Source: Ruminococcus sp. Marseille-P6503
Lineage (GTDB): Bacteria > Bacillota > Clostridia > Oscillospirales > Ruminococcaceae
DNA: 64,000 nucleotides
Direction of reading: 5' to 3'
Assembly: GCF_900604945.1 (NCBI RefSeq)
Contig: NZ_UWPB01000001.1
Coordinates: 1-64,000, forward strand
A program made the translations under genes and the position numbers. The notes beneath the pieces are model-generated. The model was not told the origin of the DNA and searched no databases. It saw only the letters and a list, made by a program, of their open reading frames with translations. Shown piece after piece: positions 43,879 to 53,167 of this stretch; the stretch's first letter is position 1; each line of letters begins with the position of its first letter.

Positions 43879-44853
43879 ATGAAGAAGAAAAGCATAAGCT
43901 ATGCAAAATGGGGTTATATCTTCCTAATACCATTTTTCGTGGTTTATATAGTATTTTCGCTGTATCCGCTGATTCAGACGTTTTACAACAGCTTTCATGA
44001 GTATATTATAGACCGCGGCTCCATAGGAGGCGGCTGGACTACCGAGGCTGTTGCGGCTGAAGAGCAGATAAAGTTTATAGGAATTGATAATTATAAGGAA
44101 ATCTTCAGTGCGGACGGTACTCTTGTACATAGCTTTATCAATACGATAGTTATCTGGCTGGTAGGTTTTATTCCTCAGATTGCCGTTTCGCTGCTGCTGG
44201 CTACATGGTTTACAGATCTGAGACTGAAAATCAAGGCGCAGGGATTCTTTAAGACCGTTATATACCTCCCGAATGTGATCATGGCTTCGGCTATCGCGTT
44301 TATGTTCTATACTCTGTTCAATCAGGGCGGCGCGATGTACGATCTGGTGTGCAGGATTACAGGGAATGAGGATACGCTGCTCAACTCTGTGTGGGGTACA
44401 AGAGGTATCATAGGCTTTATCAATTTTCTGCTGTGGTACGGTAATACCACTATACTTCTTATGGCTGCTATTATGGGCGTCGATACGTCTCTGTACGAAT
44501 CCGCTCAAATCGACGGAGCCAATCCTACTCAGACTTTCTGGAAGATAACTATTCCGCTTATCAAGCCGCTGCTTTCTTACGTGCTGGTTACATCAATGAT
44601 AGGCGGTCTGCAGATGTACGATGTTCCTGCGCTGCTGACAAACGACGAAGGAAATCCTATCGTCAACGGCGTCAGAACCGCAAGAACCCTTGTTATGGAG
44701 ATCCAGACGCGTAAGGATTCAAATGTGGGACTTGCGTCCGCTATCTGCGTTGTTATTTTCATTGTTTCCGCGGTGCTTGGATTCGCGATCAACTTCCTGG
44801 GAAGCGACAAGCGCGACGGTAAGAAGAAAAAGAAGAAAGCGAAAAGGGGGTAA
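43879..44853 (+). CDS. Sugar ABC transporter permease, MsmF/MalF-like
   Basis: The 324-residue CUT1 permease has six transmembrane helices. The first is at about residues 13-33 ('GYIFLIPFFVVYIVFSLYP'). The EAA loop that contacts the ATPase is 'SLYESAQIDGANPTQTFWKITIPLI' in two parts (near residue 215). It ends in a Lys-rich tail (KKKKKKAKRG). It pairs with the next gene. No ATPase gene is present in the operon, as is usual for CUT1 systems that share one MsmK/UgpC-type ATPase encoded elsewhere. Confidence 0.93.
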   Translation: MKKKSISYAKWGYIFLIPFFVVYIVFSLYPLIQTFYNSFHEYIIDRGSIGGGWTTEAVAAEEQIKFIGIDNYKEIFSADGTLVHSFINTIVIWLVGFIPQIAVSLLLATWFTDLRLKIKAQGFFKTVIYLPNVIMASAIAFMFYTLFNQGGAMYDLVCRITGNEDTLLNSVWGTRGIIGFINFLLWYGNTTILLMAAIMGVDTSLYESAQIDGANPTQTFWKITIPLIKPLLSYVLVTSMIGGLQMYDVPALLTNDEGNPIVNGVRTARTLVMEIQTRKDSNVGLASAICVVIFIVSAVLGFAINFLGSDKRDGKKKKKKAKRG

Positions 44854-44858
44854 CGAAT

Positions 44859-45740
44859 ATGCCGATGTCAACTGATGTGGTTGGTCACAGCAATGACCGC
44901 ACAAGGCTTTTGGTACGAAGAATAATCGCATATGTGGTTCTGATCCTGCTTGTATTGATCTCCCTTTTTCCGTTTTATCTGCTTATAGTAAACGCGACAA
45001 GAGGCAAGGTTCAATCCGGTATCGAATGGATCCCCAGCAACCTTTTGGGCAAGAACTTCAGCAGTCTGTTCAGCGCCAAGACTTCTACAGCTTACGGAAG
45101 CGTATTCGGCGCTTTGAAAAACAGTCTGATAATTTCCGGCTTGTCTGCCATACTTTCGATTTATTTTTCGGCGCTTACTGCGTATGCAATTCATGTTTAT
45201 GACTTTAAGCTTAAGAAATTTGCATTTACATTCATACTGATAGTTATGATGGTTCCTACTCAGGCGTCTGCGATCGGTTTTTACCGTCTGATGAAGGATT
45301 GGGGACTTAATAACAGCTATATTCCGCTTATAGTTCCGGCGATCGCCGCTCCGGCTGTATTCTATTTTATGAAGCAGTATATGGATTCGGCGCTTCCTCT
45401 GGAGATAGTGGAGGCGGCCAGAATTGACGGCTGCGGCGAATTCAGAACCTTTAACTCCATAGTAATCCCGATTCTAAAGCCGGCATTTGCGGTACAGGCT
45501 ATATTTACGTTTGTAACTAACTGGAACAACTATTTTATGCCCAGACTTATTATTGAAGATAAGTCCAAGTATACGGTTCCTCTGGTTCTTTCCGCAATGC
45601 GTAACGCGGGTCCTCTGGAGTCTGACGCGGGTCTGTTCAACCTTTACATAGTAATAGCGATCCTGCCTGTGGTTATCGTATATCTTTGCCTGTCAAAGTT
45701 TATCATCCGCGGCGTTGCGCTTGGTTCAGTAAAGGGATAA
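44859..45740 (+). CDS. Sugar ABC transporter permease, MsmG/MalG-like
   Basis: The 293-residue second permease has six helices. The EAA loop is 'LEIVEAARIDGCGEFRTFNS' (near residue 185). The C-terminal 'FIIRGVALGSVKG' is typical of MalG-type subunits. GGGGGTAACGA precedes the ATG, five bases after the previous stop. It completes the importer, which lacks its own ATPase gene. Confidence 0.93.
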   Translation: MPMSTDVVGHSNDRTRLLVRRIIAYVVLILLVLISLFPFYLLIVNATRGKVQSGIEWIPSNLLGKNFSSLFSAKTSTAYGSVFGALKNSLIISGLSAILSIYFSALTAYAIHVYDFKLKKFAFTFILIVMMVPTQASAIGFYRLMKDWGLNNSYIPLIVPAIAAPAVFYFMKQYMDSALPLEIVEAARIDGCGEFRTFNSIVIPILKPAFAVQAIFTFVTNWNNYFMPRLIIEDKSKYTVPLVLSAMRNAGPLESDAGLFNLYIVIAILPVVIVYLCLSKFIIRGVALGSVKG

Positions 45741-45750
45741 TAAAAAACAT

Positions 45751-45778
45751 AATGCCGGGGCGGAAAAGCCTCGGCATT
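45751..45778 (+). terminator. Terminator of the sugar importer operon
   Basis: AATGCCGGGGC pairs with GCCTCGGCATT, then TTTTTATTT. Confidence 0.8.
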
Positions 45779-45813
45779 TTTTATTTCTGTTCAATTTCAA
45801 CGGTTAGTAACGT

Positions 45814-46491
45814 TTAAGCCTTCGGCTGCTTAAACGCTTCAAGTCTGTAGATCGGAAAGCCTGCCTGTGAAAAGCGCTGTTCATACTCGGTTACTATATT
45901 GCCGTCAAAATCCGAGCTGTGCAGATCGAGAGATATATTTTTCAGAGTCCAGCCGTTTCGGGAAAATTCCTCAAGGGAAAATTCAAAAAACGCTCTGTTA
46001 TCGGTTTTCTGATGTATCTCTCCGCTGCTTGCAAGCAGTTTTTCATATATAGCGAGAAAATTTCTGTGGGTCAGGCGGTGCGCCGCATAGGATTTTTTGG
46101 GGAAAGGACAGCTGAAATTAAGGTAGATCATTCCGACTGTACCGGCAGGAATATAGCTTTCAAGGTATTCCGCTCCTCCCCGCAAAAATCTGAGGTTAGG
46201 AATATTTTCGGAGATCGCCTTTTCCGCGGCGTCTACAATAACGTTGCTGGACTTTTCTACCGCCAGGTAGTTTATGTCGGGATTGCGCCTGGCTATTTCG
46301 CAGGCAAACTGCCCCTTTCCGCAACCTATCTCAAGCTGTACGGGATTTCTGTTCCCGAAAACCGTTTCGTAATCAATTATATTTTCAGTGTCCCTGATCT
46401 GATAATTCCTGTCCTCCCGATCCATATAAATTATGTAATCGCCGCATTCCGCAAGACGTTCTTCAAGGTGCTTTTTTCTTCTCATTCTCAT
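45814..46491 (-). CDS. trmB: tRNA (guanine-N7)-methyltransferase
   Basis: TrmB methylates G46 in the variable loop of tRNAs. The 225-residue protein has the AdoMet site 'LEIGCGKGQFACEIA' (about residues 53-67) and 'YLAVEKSSNVIV'. The family motif 'IYLNFSCPFPKKSYAAHRLTH' (about residues 120-140) and 'IHQKTDNRAFFEFSL' are present. It starts three bases after the upstream gene's stop, in a run with galK and rodA. An ATG six bases later is an alternative start. Confidence 0.95.
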   Translation of the reverse strand: MRMRRKKHLEERLAECGDYIIYMDREDRNYQIRDTENIIDYETVFGNRNPVQLEIGCGKGQFACEIARRNPDINYLAVEKSSNVIVDAAEKAISENIPNLRFLRGGAEYLESYIPAGTVGMIYLNFSCPFPKKSYAAHRLTHRNFLAIYEKLLASSGEIHQKTDNRAFFEFSLEEFSRNGWTLKNISLDLHSSDFDGNIVTEYEQRFSQAGFPIYRLEAFKQPKA

Positions 46492-46493
46492 AC

Positions 46494-47066
46494 TTATTTA
46501 TCATTCCTTCTGCCGATATTATGGACGAACCAGTCCTTGTCGGAGGTGCAGTTTTTCCAGCTTACAGCCAAGCCGTTAAGAGGATTTTCGTTCGGGTAAA
46601 CAGTGATCATGACCTCAGCCTCTTCCGCGCCTTTATAATGCGGAACCGTCTTGAAAGAAATCTCCGACGAAAGTCTTTGAAGAAATTCGTTCTCCGACAG
46701 CCGGCGTCCGAAGCTGAAAAAAGATTGCTTTTGACTTGTGGGAATTTTCACCTCGGGAAAACGGGCGCGGTAGATTTTCTTGCCGTCTTTTTTTGTAACG
46801 GCTTCAAGCTTTTTGACGGCGGGACTTGCCTCGTTATTCAGTATATATAACTCAATTGTGTCAAAAGTTAGCCTGCCCTTGTCGACAGCTTCTCCCGACA
46901 GCGAAACCGTAAGTCCTTGTTCTGAGGAAATTCCGTCGCTTTCCACCCCGAACGCAAAAGGCAGTCCGTCTATAAGTATCTCTCCGCAGGCTGAAAATTT
47001 CAGCTTCACCTGCGGCTTATTTATGCTCTTCAGTTCCTTTTTCAGTCGTTTCAGCGGATTGTTCAT
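46494..47066 (-). CDS. Hypothetical cytoplasmic protein
   Basis: The 190-residue protein begins with a basic helix (MNNPLKRLKKELKSINKPQ) and contains a beta-rich region ('LKFSACGEILIDGLPFAFGV', 'LTFDTIELYILN'). It ends near 'VHNIGRRNDK'. No signal peptide or membrane segment is seen and no family is recognised. The ATG at 47066 is chosen since the longer frame overlaps galK and has poor composition. It is directly upstream of trmB and downstream of galK in one transcript direction. Confidence 0.7.
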   Translation of the reverse strand: MNNPLKRLKKELKSINKPQVKLKFSACGEILIDGLPFAFGVESDGISSEQGLTVSLSGEAVDKGRLTFDTIELYILNNEASPAVKKLEAVTKKDGKKIYRARFPEVKIPTSQKQSFFSFGRRLSENEFLQRLSSEISFKTVPHYKGAEEAEVMITVYPNENPLNGLAVSWKNCTSDKDWFVHNIGRRNDK

Positions 47067-47125
47067 ACCGGCATATTCCTTTTTTGTTCTATCCTGCGGT
47101 AAAATTCCGCAGTGCTGCTTTACTG

Positions 47126-48364
47126 TTACAGCAGAACCTCGGTTCCGCCTACAGGTCTTATCGAAAGCGCATGGCAAGAGCCTTCTCCGAATACCTTTTC
47201 CATTTCTGTGCGGAATTTTTCCAGCTTATCCGACGGGACAAACGCCTGAATGGTTCCGGCAAAGCCTCCTCCGTGAACGCGGAACGCTCCCTCGCCGCCA
47301 AGGATCTGCTCGGCTATGTAAAGGGCGGTGGAAAGTCCCTGCTCATCGGGCGCGGACGAAGCGTAAACGTTTTGCAGATACATATATGACGACCTGCCTG
47401 ATTCCTTTACAAGCTTCAGGAAAGTATTGAAATCTCCGCTTTTGAGCGCCTCGGCTTCCTTGACTACTCTTTGGTTGTCGTCCATAAAGTGAAGCGCGCG
47501 CAGAACGGCTCTGTCCCCGAAATTCTTGCGCAGAACAGCAATATTGTCCATGATGTCAGCTTTGGATATGTCCCTGAGATAACCCTTGCCGAAATATCCG
47601 GCGATCTGCTTCATTTCCGCGGGAACGGCGGCGTATTCAGGCGTAAGGTCCGCATGGTTGCCTTTTGTATCCACGATACACAGACTATGACCGCTTTTTG
47701 CAAAGTCAAAGCCGATCGACTCAATAACGGGAGCCTGCGGATCGTTGAAATCAATGGTAATAAAGCCGCCGACTGACGAAGCCATCTGATCCATAAGACC
47801 GGAGGGCTTGCCGAAAAATACGTTTTCAGCATACTGCGAGAGCTGAGCTGTTTCAACGGCGGAAACTCCGTGATCGTTGTAAAGTCCGCTGAGTATAGTG
47901 CCGATAAGAACCTCAAAAGCGGCGGACGAGGAAAGTCCGGAGCCCTTCAGCACGTTAGAGGTAGTATACGCTCTGAAGCCGCCGATACGGTGACCGTTTT
48001 TGACAAAGCCCGCGGCAACGCCCCTTATCAGAGCCGCCGAGGTGTTTTCTTCCTCCTTGTGCACTTCCAGGTCGGACAAATCTACCGTGTCCATAGGAAA
48101 GCCTTTGGATTTTACCTTGATAATACCGTCGTCGGTCGGAGCTACGGCTGCGATAACGTCAAGAGAAACTCCCGCCGCAAGCACCCGTCCGTGGTTGTGG
48201 TCGGTATGATTTCCGCCTACCTCGGTTCGTCCCGGAGCGGAAAAGAAGCGGCTCGGAGCAGCATTGAACAGCTTTTCAAACTCAGCCGCGGCCTCGGCGT
48301 ATCTTTCCTTCTGAAAAGCTGTTTTATCCTCTGAATAAATTCTGTCAAGTGTATTAACGCCCAT
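47126..48364 (-). CDS. galK: Galactokinase
   Basis: GalK phosphorylates galactose to galactose 1-phosphate, the entry step of the Leloir pathway. The 412-residue GHMP kinase has the galactokinase signature 'APGRTEVGGNHTDHNHG' (about residues 43-59). The ATP loop is 'VLKGSGLSSSAAFEVLIG', and the C-terminal motif 'FRVHGGGFAGTIQAFVP' is present. Family length is usually 380-400. GGAGGTTA precedes the ATG. No other Leloir genes are next to it. Galactose released from mannans or other plant glycans is a plausible source. Confidence 0.94.
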   Translation of the reverse strand: MGVNTLDRIYSEDKTAFQKERYAEAAAEFEKLFNAAPSRFFSAPGRTEVGGNHTDHNHGRVLAAGVSLDVIAAVAPTDDGIIKVKSKGFPMDTVDLSDLEVHKEEENTSAALIRGVAAGFVKNGHRIGGFRAYTTSNVLKGSGLSSSAAFEVLIGTILSGLYNDHGVSAVETAQLSQYAENVFFGKPSGLMDQMASSVGGFITIDFNDPQAPVIESIGFDFAKSGHSLCIVDTKGNHADLTPEYAAVPAEMKQIAGYFGKGYLRDISKADIMDNIAVLRKNFGDRAVLRALHFMDDNQRVVKEAEALKSGDFNTFLKLVKESGRSSYMYLQNVYASSAPDEQGLSTALYIAEQILGGEGAFRVHGGGFAGTIQAFVPSDKLEKFRTEMEKVFGEGSCHALSIRPVGGTEVLL

Positions 48365-48388
48365 ATATTAACCTCCAAAAGAGTATTT

Positions 48389-49522
48389 TTAAACGGTCGG
48401 CTCACTATCGGTTTTTCCCGATTTAAGCGACGACTGCACAAGTCCCATAGCGATAAGCATAGTAAGCACGGCAGTTCCTCCGGCGGAGAAAAACGGCAGA
48501 GGAACGCCTATAACAGGCATAAATCCCAGCACCATGCCTATATTTATAAATGTGTGAGAAAAAATCAGTCCAAACGCGCCGGCACACACCGAGCAGCCGG
48601 GCTGGCTGCATTTTGAACTGTCAATAACAAGTCTAAAGCATATTGCGAACAGTATCAGTATGATGACTCCGCAGCCGATAAAGCCTACGGTCTGCCCGGC
48701 ATATGAAAAAATAAAATCGTTCTGAGATTCGGAAACGTAAATAAATTCTTCGCTTCCGCCTGAAAAAAGACCTTTTCCCCAAAAGCCTCCGCTTTGCAGC
48801 GCAAGCTTTCCCTGCGACTGCTGATATCCGGTGCCCAGCGGATCGAGCTCTGGTCTGAAAAGCACCATGATACGCTGCTTCTGGTGTTCAAGCAGAAGCC
48901 AGTTCCACACTGCCCAGATAATTACGGGAGAAAGGATAAGCGCCGAAAGAATATACTTCCAGCTAAGCCCTCCGGCAAACATCATAACCAAAGCGATAAG
49001 GATAAAGATAACTCCCGTTCCCTGATCTCCCTGAAGATAAACTATCAGAACAGGAACCGCCGCATGGCACAGAAGCCCCAGAATGGTAAGAGGTCTGTTG
49101 AAGCGCTTTTTTACATACGCGATATGCACAGAAAAGGTTATTATAAAGCAAACCTTAAGTATCTCCGCAGGCTGGACTGTGAAGCCGAAAAGACTTATCC
49201 AAGCTCGGTCGTCTGAGGAAGCCGGTCCGGTCCCCAGCGGAGTAAAGGTCAGAAGGGTGAAAAGGATCCCGCCCGCGCCTATTGCCTTCCAATGTTTCAC
49301 GATTTTATCTATTCTTATCATTGAAAGTGTAAACATAGCGGCAAGTCCAAGCACAACGGCAGTGATTTTGGTTATCCAAAGCGACGGGGATATGCCGTAG
49401 GATATTTTCTGATAGGAATTTGTGTCCACCAGTGAAAAAACCAGCACGATACCGCCCGTACAGGCAAGGACGACAAAAATTATCAGAATAAAATCCATAT
49501 GCTTGATTTTATTATACAACAT
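48389..49522 (-). CDS. RodA/FtsW-family peptidoglycan glycosyltransferase
   Basis: This SEDS protein of 377 residues polymerises lipid II together with a class B penicillin-binding protein. About ten transmembrane helices are seen. Conserved features include 'LTFTPLGTGPASSDDRAWI', 'QGDQGTGVIFILIALVMMFA', the long extracytoplasmic loop with 'DPLGTGYQQSQGKLALQSGG', and 'FMPVIGVPLPFFSAGGTAVL'. The short length and the loop favour RodA (elongation) over FtsW/SpoVE. The ATG at 49522 has AAGAGAG upstream. A weak promoter (TGTTAT-17-TATAAT) lies around 49609-49637. Confidence 0.88.
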   Translation of the reverse strand: MLYNKIKHMDFILIIFVVLACTGGIVLVFSLVDTNSYQKISYGISPSLWITKITAVVLGLAAMFTLSMIRIDKIVKHWKAIGAGGILFTLLTFTPLGTGPASSDDRAWISLFGFTVQPAEILKVCFIITFSVHIAYVKKRFNRPLTILGLLCHAAVPVLIVYLQGDQGTGVIFILIALVMMFAGGLSWKYILSALILSPVIIWAVWNWLLLEHQKQRIMVLFRPELDPLGTGYQQSQGKLALQSGGFWGKGLFSGGSEEFIYVSESQNDFIFSYAGQTVGFIGCGVIILILFAICFRLVIDSSKCSQPGCSVCAGAFGLIFSHTFINIGMVLGFMPVIGVPLPFFSAGGTAVLTMLIAMGLVQSSLKSGKTDSEPTV

Positions 49523-49686
49523 AAACGTCTCTCTTTCAATAATAATTTATTAATTCAGCGGCGCCGGCCGGAAGTGAAAACCGCTGTAATATTTTAATGA
49601 ACATATTTATTATAGCATGAATTCTGAGAAAATAACAGCGTAAGGCATAAAAAATTTCTGAACAGCGTTTTTTTTGAGGAAAGCAA

Positions 49687-49715
49687 TTGATTTTTGTATA
49701 TATTTATGGTATAAT
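49687..49715 (+). promoter_or_regulatory. Promoter of the iorA gene cluster
   Basis: TTGATT-17-TATAAT, 100 bases before the iorA ATG. Confidence 0.7.
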
Positions 49716-49814
49716 TATTTTTATTGACAAGGATAGTTGTTGTTTTTTAACAAAGAAATTATAAAATGCAGGAACGGCTGTTTGGCATTTTATCATGAAA
49801 GGAAAGAGATTGAT

Positions 49815-51542
49815 ATGAAAAAACTTATGCTTGGCAATGAAGCGTTTGCAAGAGGTCTGTATGAGGCAGGCTGTAAAATCGCTTCTTCATATCCCGGAAC
49901 TCCGTCTACGGAAATAACCGAGGAGGCGGCTAAATACGACGAGATCTATGCGGAATGGGCGCCTAACGAAAAGGTTGCAATGGAGGTCGCTCTCGGAGCG
50001 TCGATCGCCGGCGCGAGAAGCTTCTGCGCTATGAAGCACGTAGGTCTTAACGTTGCCGCCGATCCTCTTTATACCGCGGGATATACGGGAGTAAACGCGG
50101 GAATGGTAATTGCCGTTGCCGATGATCCCGGAATGCATTCCTCTCAGAACGAGCAGGATTCCCGTCATCATGCGATAGCTTCAAAGGTAATGATGCTTGA
50201 GCCTTCCGATTCGGGAGAGTGTAAGGAGTTCGCAAAAGCGGCGTTTGAGCTGTCGGAGCAGTTTGATACACCCGTAATAGTAAGGCTGTCAACAAGAGTA
50301 TCGCACTCCCAATCGGCGGTTGAGATTCTGGAGCGCGAGCAAAAGGAGCTTATGCCCTACGAAAAGAATCCTCAGAAGTTTGTTATGATGCCCGGAAACG
50401 CCATCAGGCGTCACCCTCAGGTTGAGGAAAGAATGAAAAAGATCGCTCAGTATGCTGAAACCTCTCCTCTTAACAGGCTTGAGATCAACGATACAAAAAT
50501 CGGAGTGATTACAAGCGGCGCGGCGTATCAGTACGCCAAGGAGGCTCTGGGAACAAAGGCTTCGTATCTTAAGCTGGGAATAGTAAATCCTCTTCCTGAA
50601 AAGATAATCAGGGATTTTGCCGACAGATGTGAAACGGTTTATGTTATAGAGGAGCTTGACGACATTCTTGAAACTCACTGCAAAAAGCTGGGACTTGACG
50701 TTCACGGCAAGGATACCTTCAGCCTTATGGGAGAGATATCCCAGGCGATCGTCAGGGAAAAGATACTGGGAGAAAAGGCGGAGGAAACGGTATTTCCCGA
50801 AAACGTGCCCGTTCGTCCTCCGGTTATGTGCGCGGGCTGTCCCCACAGAGGACTTTTCTACTGTCTTTCAAAGCTGGGAGTAATGGTATCGGGAGATATA
50901 GGCTGCTACACGCTGGGAGCTGCCGCTCCGCTTTGCGCTATGGATACGACTATATGCATGGGCGCTTCTGTCAGCGGGCTTCACGGCTTTAATAAGGCAA
51001 GGGGAGCCGACGCGGAAAAAAGCTCTGTCGCGGTTATCGGCGATTCTACCTTTATGCACAGCGGAATGACAGGACTGGTCAATATCGCCTACAACGCTAC
51101 CAATTCCACTGTAATTATTCTTGACAACTCTATTACGGGCATGACGGGTCATCAGCAGAATCCTACCACAGGAAAGAATCTGAAGGGCGATCCCGCCGCC
51201 GCCGTAAATCTTGAAGAGCTGTGTCATGCTATCGGGATCAGGAGCGTAAGGGTAGTAGACCCTTATCACATGGCTCAAACCGAAGCGGTAATAAAGGAAG
51301 AGCTTGCTAAGGAGGAGCCGAGCGTTATAATTTCAAGACGTCCCTGCGCGCTGCTCAAATATGTCAAGCATAATCCTCCGCTCAGGGTGGATTCAGATAA
51401 GTGCGTAGGCTGTAAGCAGTGTCTCAAGATCGGCTGTCCGGCAATTTCAATACATAACGGAAAGTGCGTTATAGACCATACGCAGTGCGTAGGCTGCGGA
51501 ATCTGCAAGGAAATGTGCAGGCTTGACGCTATTAAAGACTGA
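49815..51542 (+). CDS. iorA: Indolepyruvate:ferredoxin oxidoreductase, alpha subunit
   Basis: IorAB interconverts aryl pyruvates and arylacetyl-CoA with ferredoxin. The 575-residue subunit begins with the pyrimidine-binding part ('LMLGNEAFARGLYEAGCK', 'YPGTPSTEITEEAAKY'). The TPP-binding part follows ('CAGCPHRGLFYCLSKLG', 'GDIGCYTLGAAAPL', 'GDSTFMHSGMTGL'). At the C-terminus are two [4Fe-4S] motifs, 'CVGCKQCLKIGCP' and 'CVGCGICKEMC'. GGAAAGAGA precedes the ATG at 49815. iorB follows after one inserted gene. In rumen anaerobes this enzyme can also run reductively, making aromatic amino acid precursors from arylacetates. Confidence 0.95.
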   Translation: MKKLMLGNEAFARGLYEAGCKIASSYPGTPSTEITEEAAKYDEIYAEWAPNEKVAMEVALGASIAGARSFCAMKHVGLNVAADPLYTAGYTGVNAGMVIAVADDPGMHSSQNEQDSRHHAIASKVMMLEPSDSGECKEFAKAAFELSEQFDTPVIVRLSTRVSHSQSAVEILEREQKELMPYEKNPQKFVMMPGNAIRRHPQVEERMKKIAQYAETSPLNRLEINDTKIGVITSGAAYQYAKEALGTKASYLKLGIVNPLPEKIIRDFADRCETVYVIEELDDILETHCKKLGLDVHGKDTFSLMGEISQAIVREKILGEKAEETVFPENVPVRPPVMCAGCPHRGLFYCLSKLGVMVSGDIGCYTLGAAAPLCAMDTTICMGASVSGLHGFNKARGADAEKSSVAVIGDSTFMHSGMTGLVNIAYNATNSTVIILDNSITGMTGHQQNPTTGKNLKGDPAAAVNLEELCHAIGIRSVRVVDPYHMAQTEAVIKEELAKEEPSVIISRRPCALLKYVKHNPPLRVDSDKCVGCKQCLKIGCPAISIHNGKCVIDHTQCVGCGICKEMCRLDAIKD

Positions 51543-51569
51543 TGATTGATAAAGGAGGAGAAGAACGGT

Positions 51570-52016
51570 ATGCTTATAATGTACGGTTGGGGAAACAAAT
51601 TGAAACGCGACGTTCCGATGGGAGTTTCAGTATGCGGAGGATGCCGCAGCTTTTCGCATCATTATCTGGGAAGATTAGTTTTCAGGGTGCATATATGCTA
51701 TATTCCTGTTTTCTGGAGGACCAAGGGCTATTATGTTTTCTGCGACAACTGCGAGGGCGGTCAGGAGATATCCAAGGAGCAGTACAGGGAACTGAAGGAA
51801 ATATACCGTATGTTCACCAACAAAAAGCTGCTGACGGACTGCTATCATTACGCGGTTCAGATATCGCAGGGATTGGAGCTTAACGATCATAATGTGGATT
51901 ATGTTCTTTCTCAGCTTCAGCAGAAATATCCCATTCAGCATCAGGTGATGATCGACCAGTACAGGGGATTGGTGTCCGATATTATGCGTTTTCAGATACA
52001 GCCGCAGCAGGCGTAG
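51570..52016 (+). CDS. Zinc-ribbon protein between iorA and iorB
   Basis: The 148-residue protein has a bipartite zinc site of two CxxC pairs, 'VCGGCRSF' (about residue 21) and 'FCDNCEGG' (about residue 56). Between them is the aromatic stretch 'HICYIPVFWRTKGYYV'. This resembles the zinc-ribbon family of small Clostridial proteins. The rest is helical ('SKEQYRELKEIYRMF', 'DYVLSQLQQKYPIQHQ'). AAAGGAGG at 51551-51558 sets the start at 51570. Its place inside an ior operon hints at a role with the oxidoreductase, but that is only inference. Confidence 0.75.
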   Translation: MLIMYGWGNKLKRDVPMGVSVCGGCRSFSHHYLGRLVFRVHICYIPVFWRTKGYYVFCDNCEGGQEISKEQYRELKEIYRMFTNKKLLTDCYHYAVQISQGLELNDHNVDYVLSQLQQKYPIQHQVMIDQYRGLVSDIMRFQIQPQQA

Positions 52017-52063
52017 GGGAAGGCTTCTGACCGGTGATTAATTTAAAATACGAGGTGTAAATA

Positions 52064-52639
52064 ATGGAAACCAAATCGATTATGATAGTCGGCGTAGGCG
52101 GACAGGGTTCGCTGCTGGCTTCGAGAATAATAGGAAACGTTCTGCTTTCGCAGGGGTTTGACGTTAAGGTAAGCGAGGTTCACGGAATGAGCCAGCGGGG
52201 AGGCTCGGTTGTTACATATGTAAAGTACGGCGACGAGGTATGCTCTCCTGTCGTCAATAAGGGAGAGGCTGATATAATAATCAGCTTTGAACAGCTGGAA
52301 GCCGCAAGATGGCTGCCGTATCTGAAAAAGGGAGGACATCTTGTGACCTCTACGCAGAAGATAGACCCTATGCCTGTAATTACAGGCGCGGCGGAATATC
52401 CCGAAAATATAATCGGCAAGCTGAAGGAGCTGGGAGTGGACGTTATCGCTGTTGACGCTCTGGAGCTTGCGGAGCAGGCGGGAACTGCCAAGGCTTCAAA
52501 CGTTGTGCTTATGGGAGTTGTTTCTACAAAAATGCCTTTTGACGAAAGCGTATGGCAGCAGGCGCTTGAGCAGTGCGTTCCACCCAAATTTCTTGAGCTG
52601 AATAAAAAAGCCTTTGCCCTTGGCAGAGAGGTAAAATAG
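52064..52639 (+). CDS. iorB: Indolepyruvate:ferredoxin oxidoreductase, beta subunit
   Basis: The 191-residue subunit carries the gamma-type domain of 2-oxoacid:ferredoxin oxidoreductases ('VGVGGQGSLLASRIIGNVLL', 'VKVSEVHGMSQRGGSVVTYVK', 'ISFEQLEAARWLPYL'). It completes the IorAB enzyme with the alpha subunit 520 bases upstream. GAGGTG precedes the ATG. Confidence 0.95.
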   Translation: METKSIMIVGVGGQGSLLASRIIGNVLLSQGFDVKVSEVHGMSQRGGSVVTYVKYGDEVCSPVVNKGEADIIISFEQLEAARWLPYLKKGGHLVTSTQKIDPMPVITGAAEYPENIIGKLKELGVDVIAVDALELAEQAGTAKASNVVLMGVVSTKMPFDESVWQQALEQCVPPKFLELNKKAFALGREVK

Positions 52640-52642
52640 CAA

Positions 52643-53140
52643 ATGGACGAAATCAGTAAGCTGATCATTAAGATGACCGAGTTCTTTCGCGGAGACCCGA
52701 AGCGTATTCAGCATTTTATAAAGGTCTATACCTTTTCAGGAGTTATCGGCAGGGCGGAGGGTCTTGACGTCAATATAATGTACCGGCTTGAAGCTGCCGC
52801 CGTGATTCACGATATCGGAATCAAGCCTGTCGAGGAAAAGTATGGAAAGGGCAGCTGCGGCGGAAAGCTTCAGCAGGATCTTGGACCGGAGCCGGCAGAA
52901 AAAATGCTGCGAGAGCTTGATTTTGATAAGGACGTTATAGACAGAGTCTGTTTCCTTATTGCTCATCATCATACCTATACGGGTGTAAAGGGACTTGACT
53001 GGCAGATACTTTTAGAGGCTGATTTTCTCGTGAACGCGTATGAGGACGAGCTGTCGAAGGAAAGTATTAGAAGCTTCCGCGACAAGGTTTTTGTTACCGA
53101 AACGGGAATCCGTATGCTTAATGAAATGTTCGGACTATAA
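52643..53140 (+). CDS. HD-domain hydrolase
   Basis: The 165-residue protein is a single HD domain. Metal ligands are visible in 'RIQHFIKVYTFSGVI' (His), 'AAVIHDIGIKP' (His-Asp), 'IAHHHTYTGVKG' (His) and 'LLEADFLVNAYED' (Asp). Such proteins hydrolyse phosphomonoesters or nucleotides, and the substrate is unknown. It starts four bases after iorB and precedes paaK, so it is part of the cluster. Confidence 0.85.
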   Translation: MDEISKLIIKMTEFFRGDPKRIQHFIKVYTFSGVIGRAEGLDVNIMYRLEAAAVIHDIGIKPVEEKYGKGSCGGKLQQDLGPEPAEKMLRELDFDKDVIDRVCFLIAHHHTYTGVKGLDWQILLEADFLVNAYEDELSKESIRSFRDKVFVTETGIRMLNEMFGL

Positions 53141-53167
53141 TATATATACGATAGGAGGTATGTTCCA

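Noticed and set aside
45805-45835. CGTTTAAGC/GCTTAAACG palindrome near the trmB stop as a LacI operator or terminator
   Set aside because: It lies in the end of the trmB coding region, has no T-run, and its half-sites are separated by eight bases unlike the AACGTT-centred operators.
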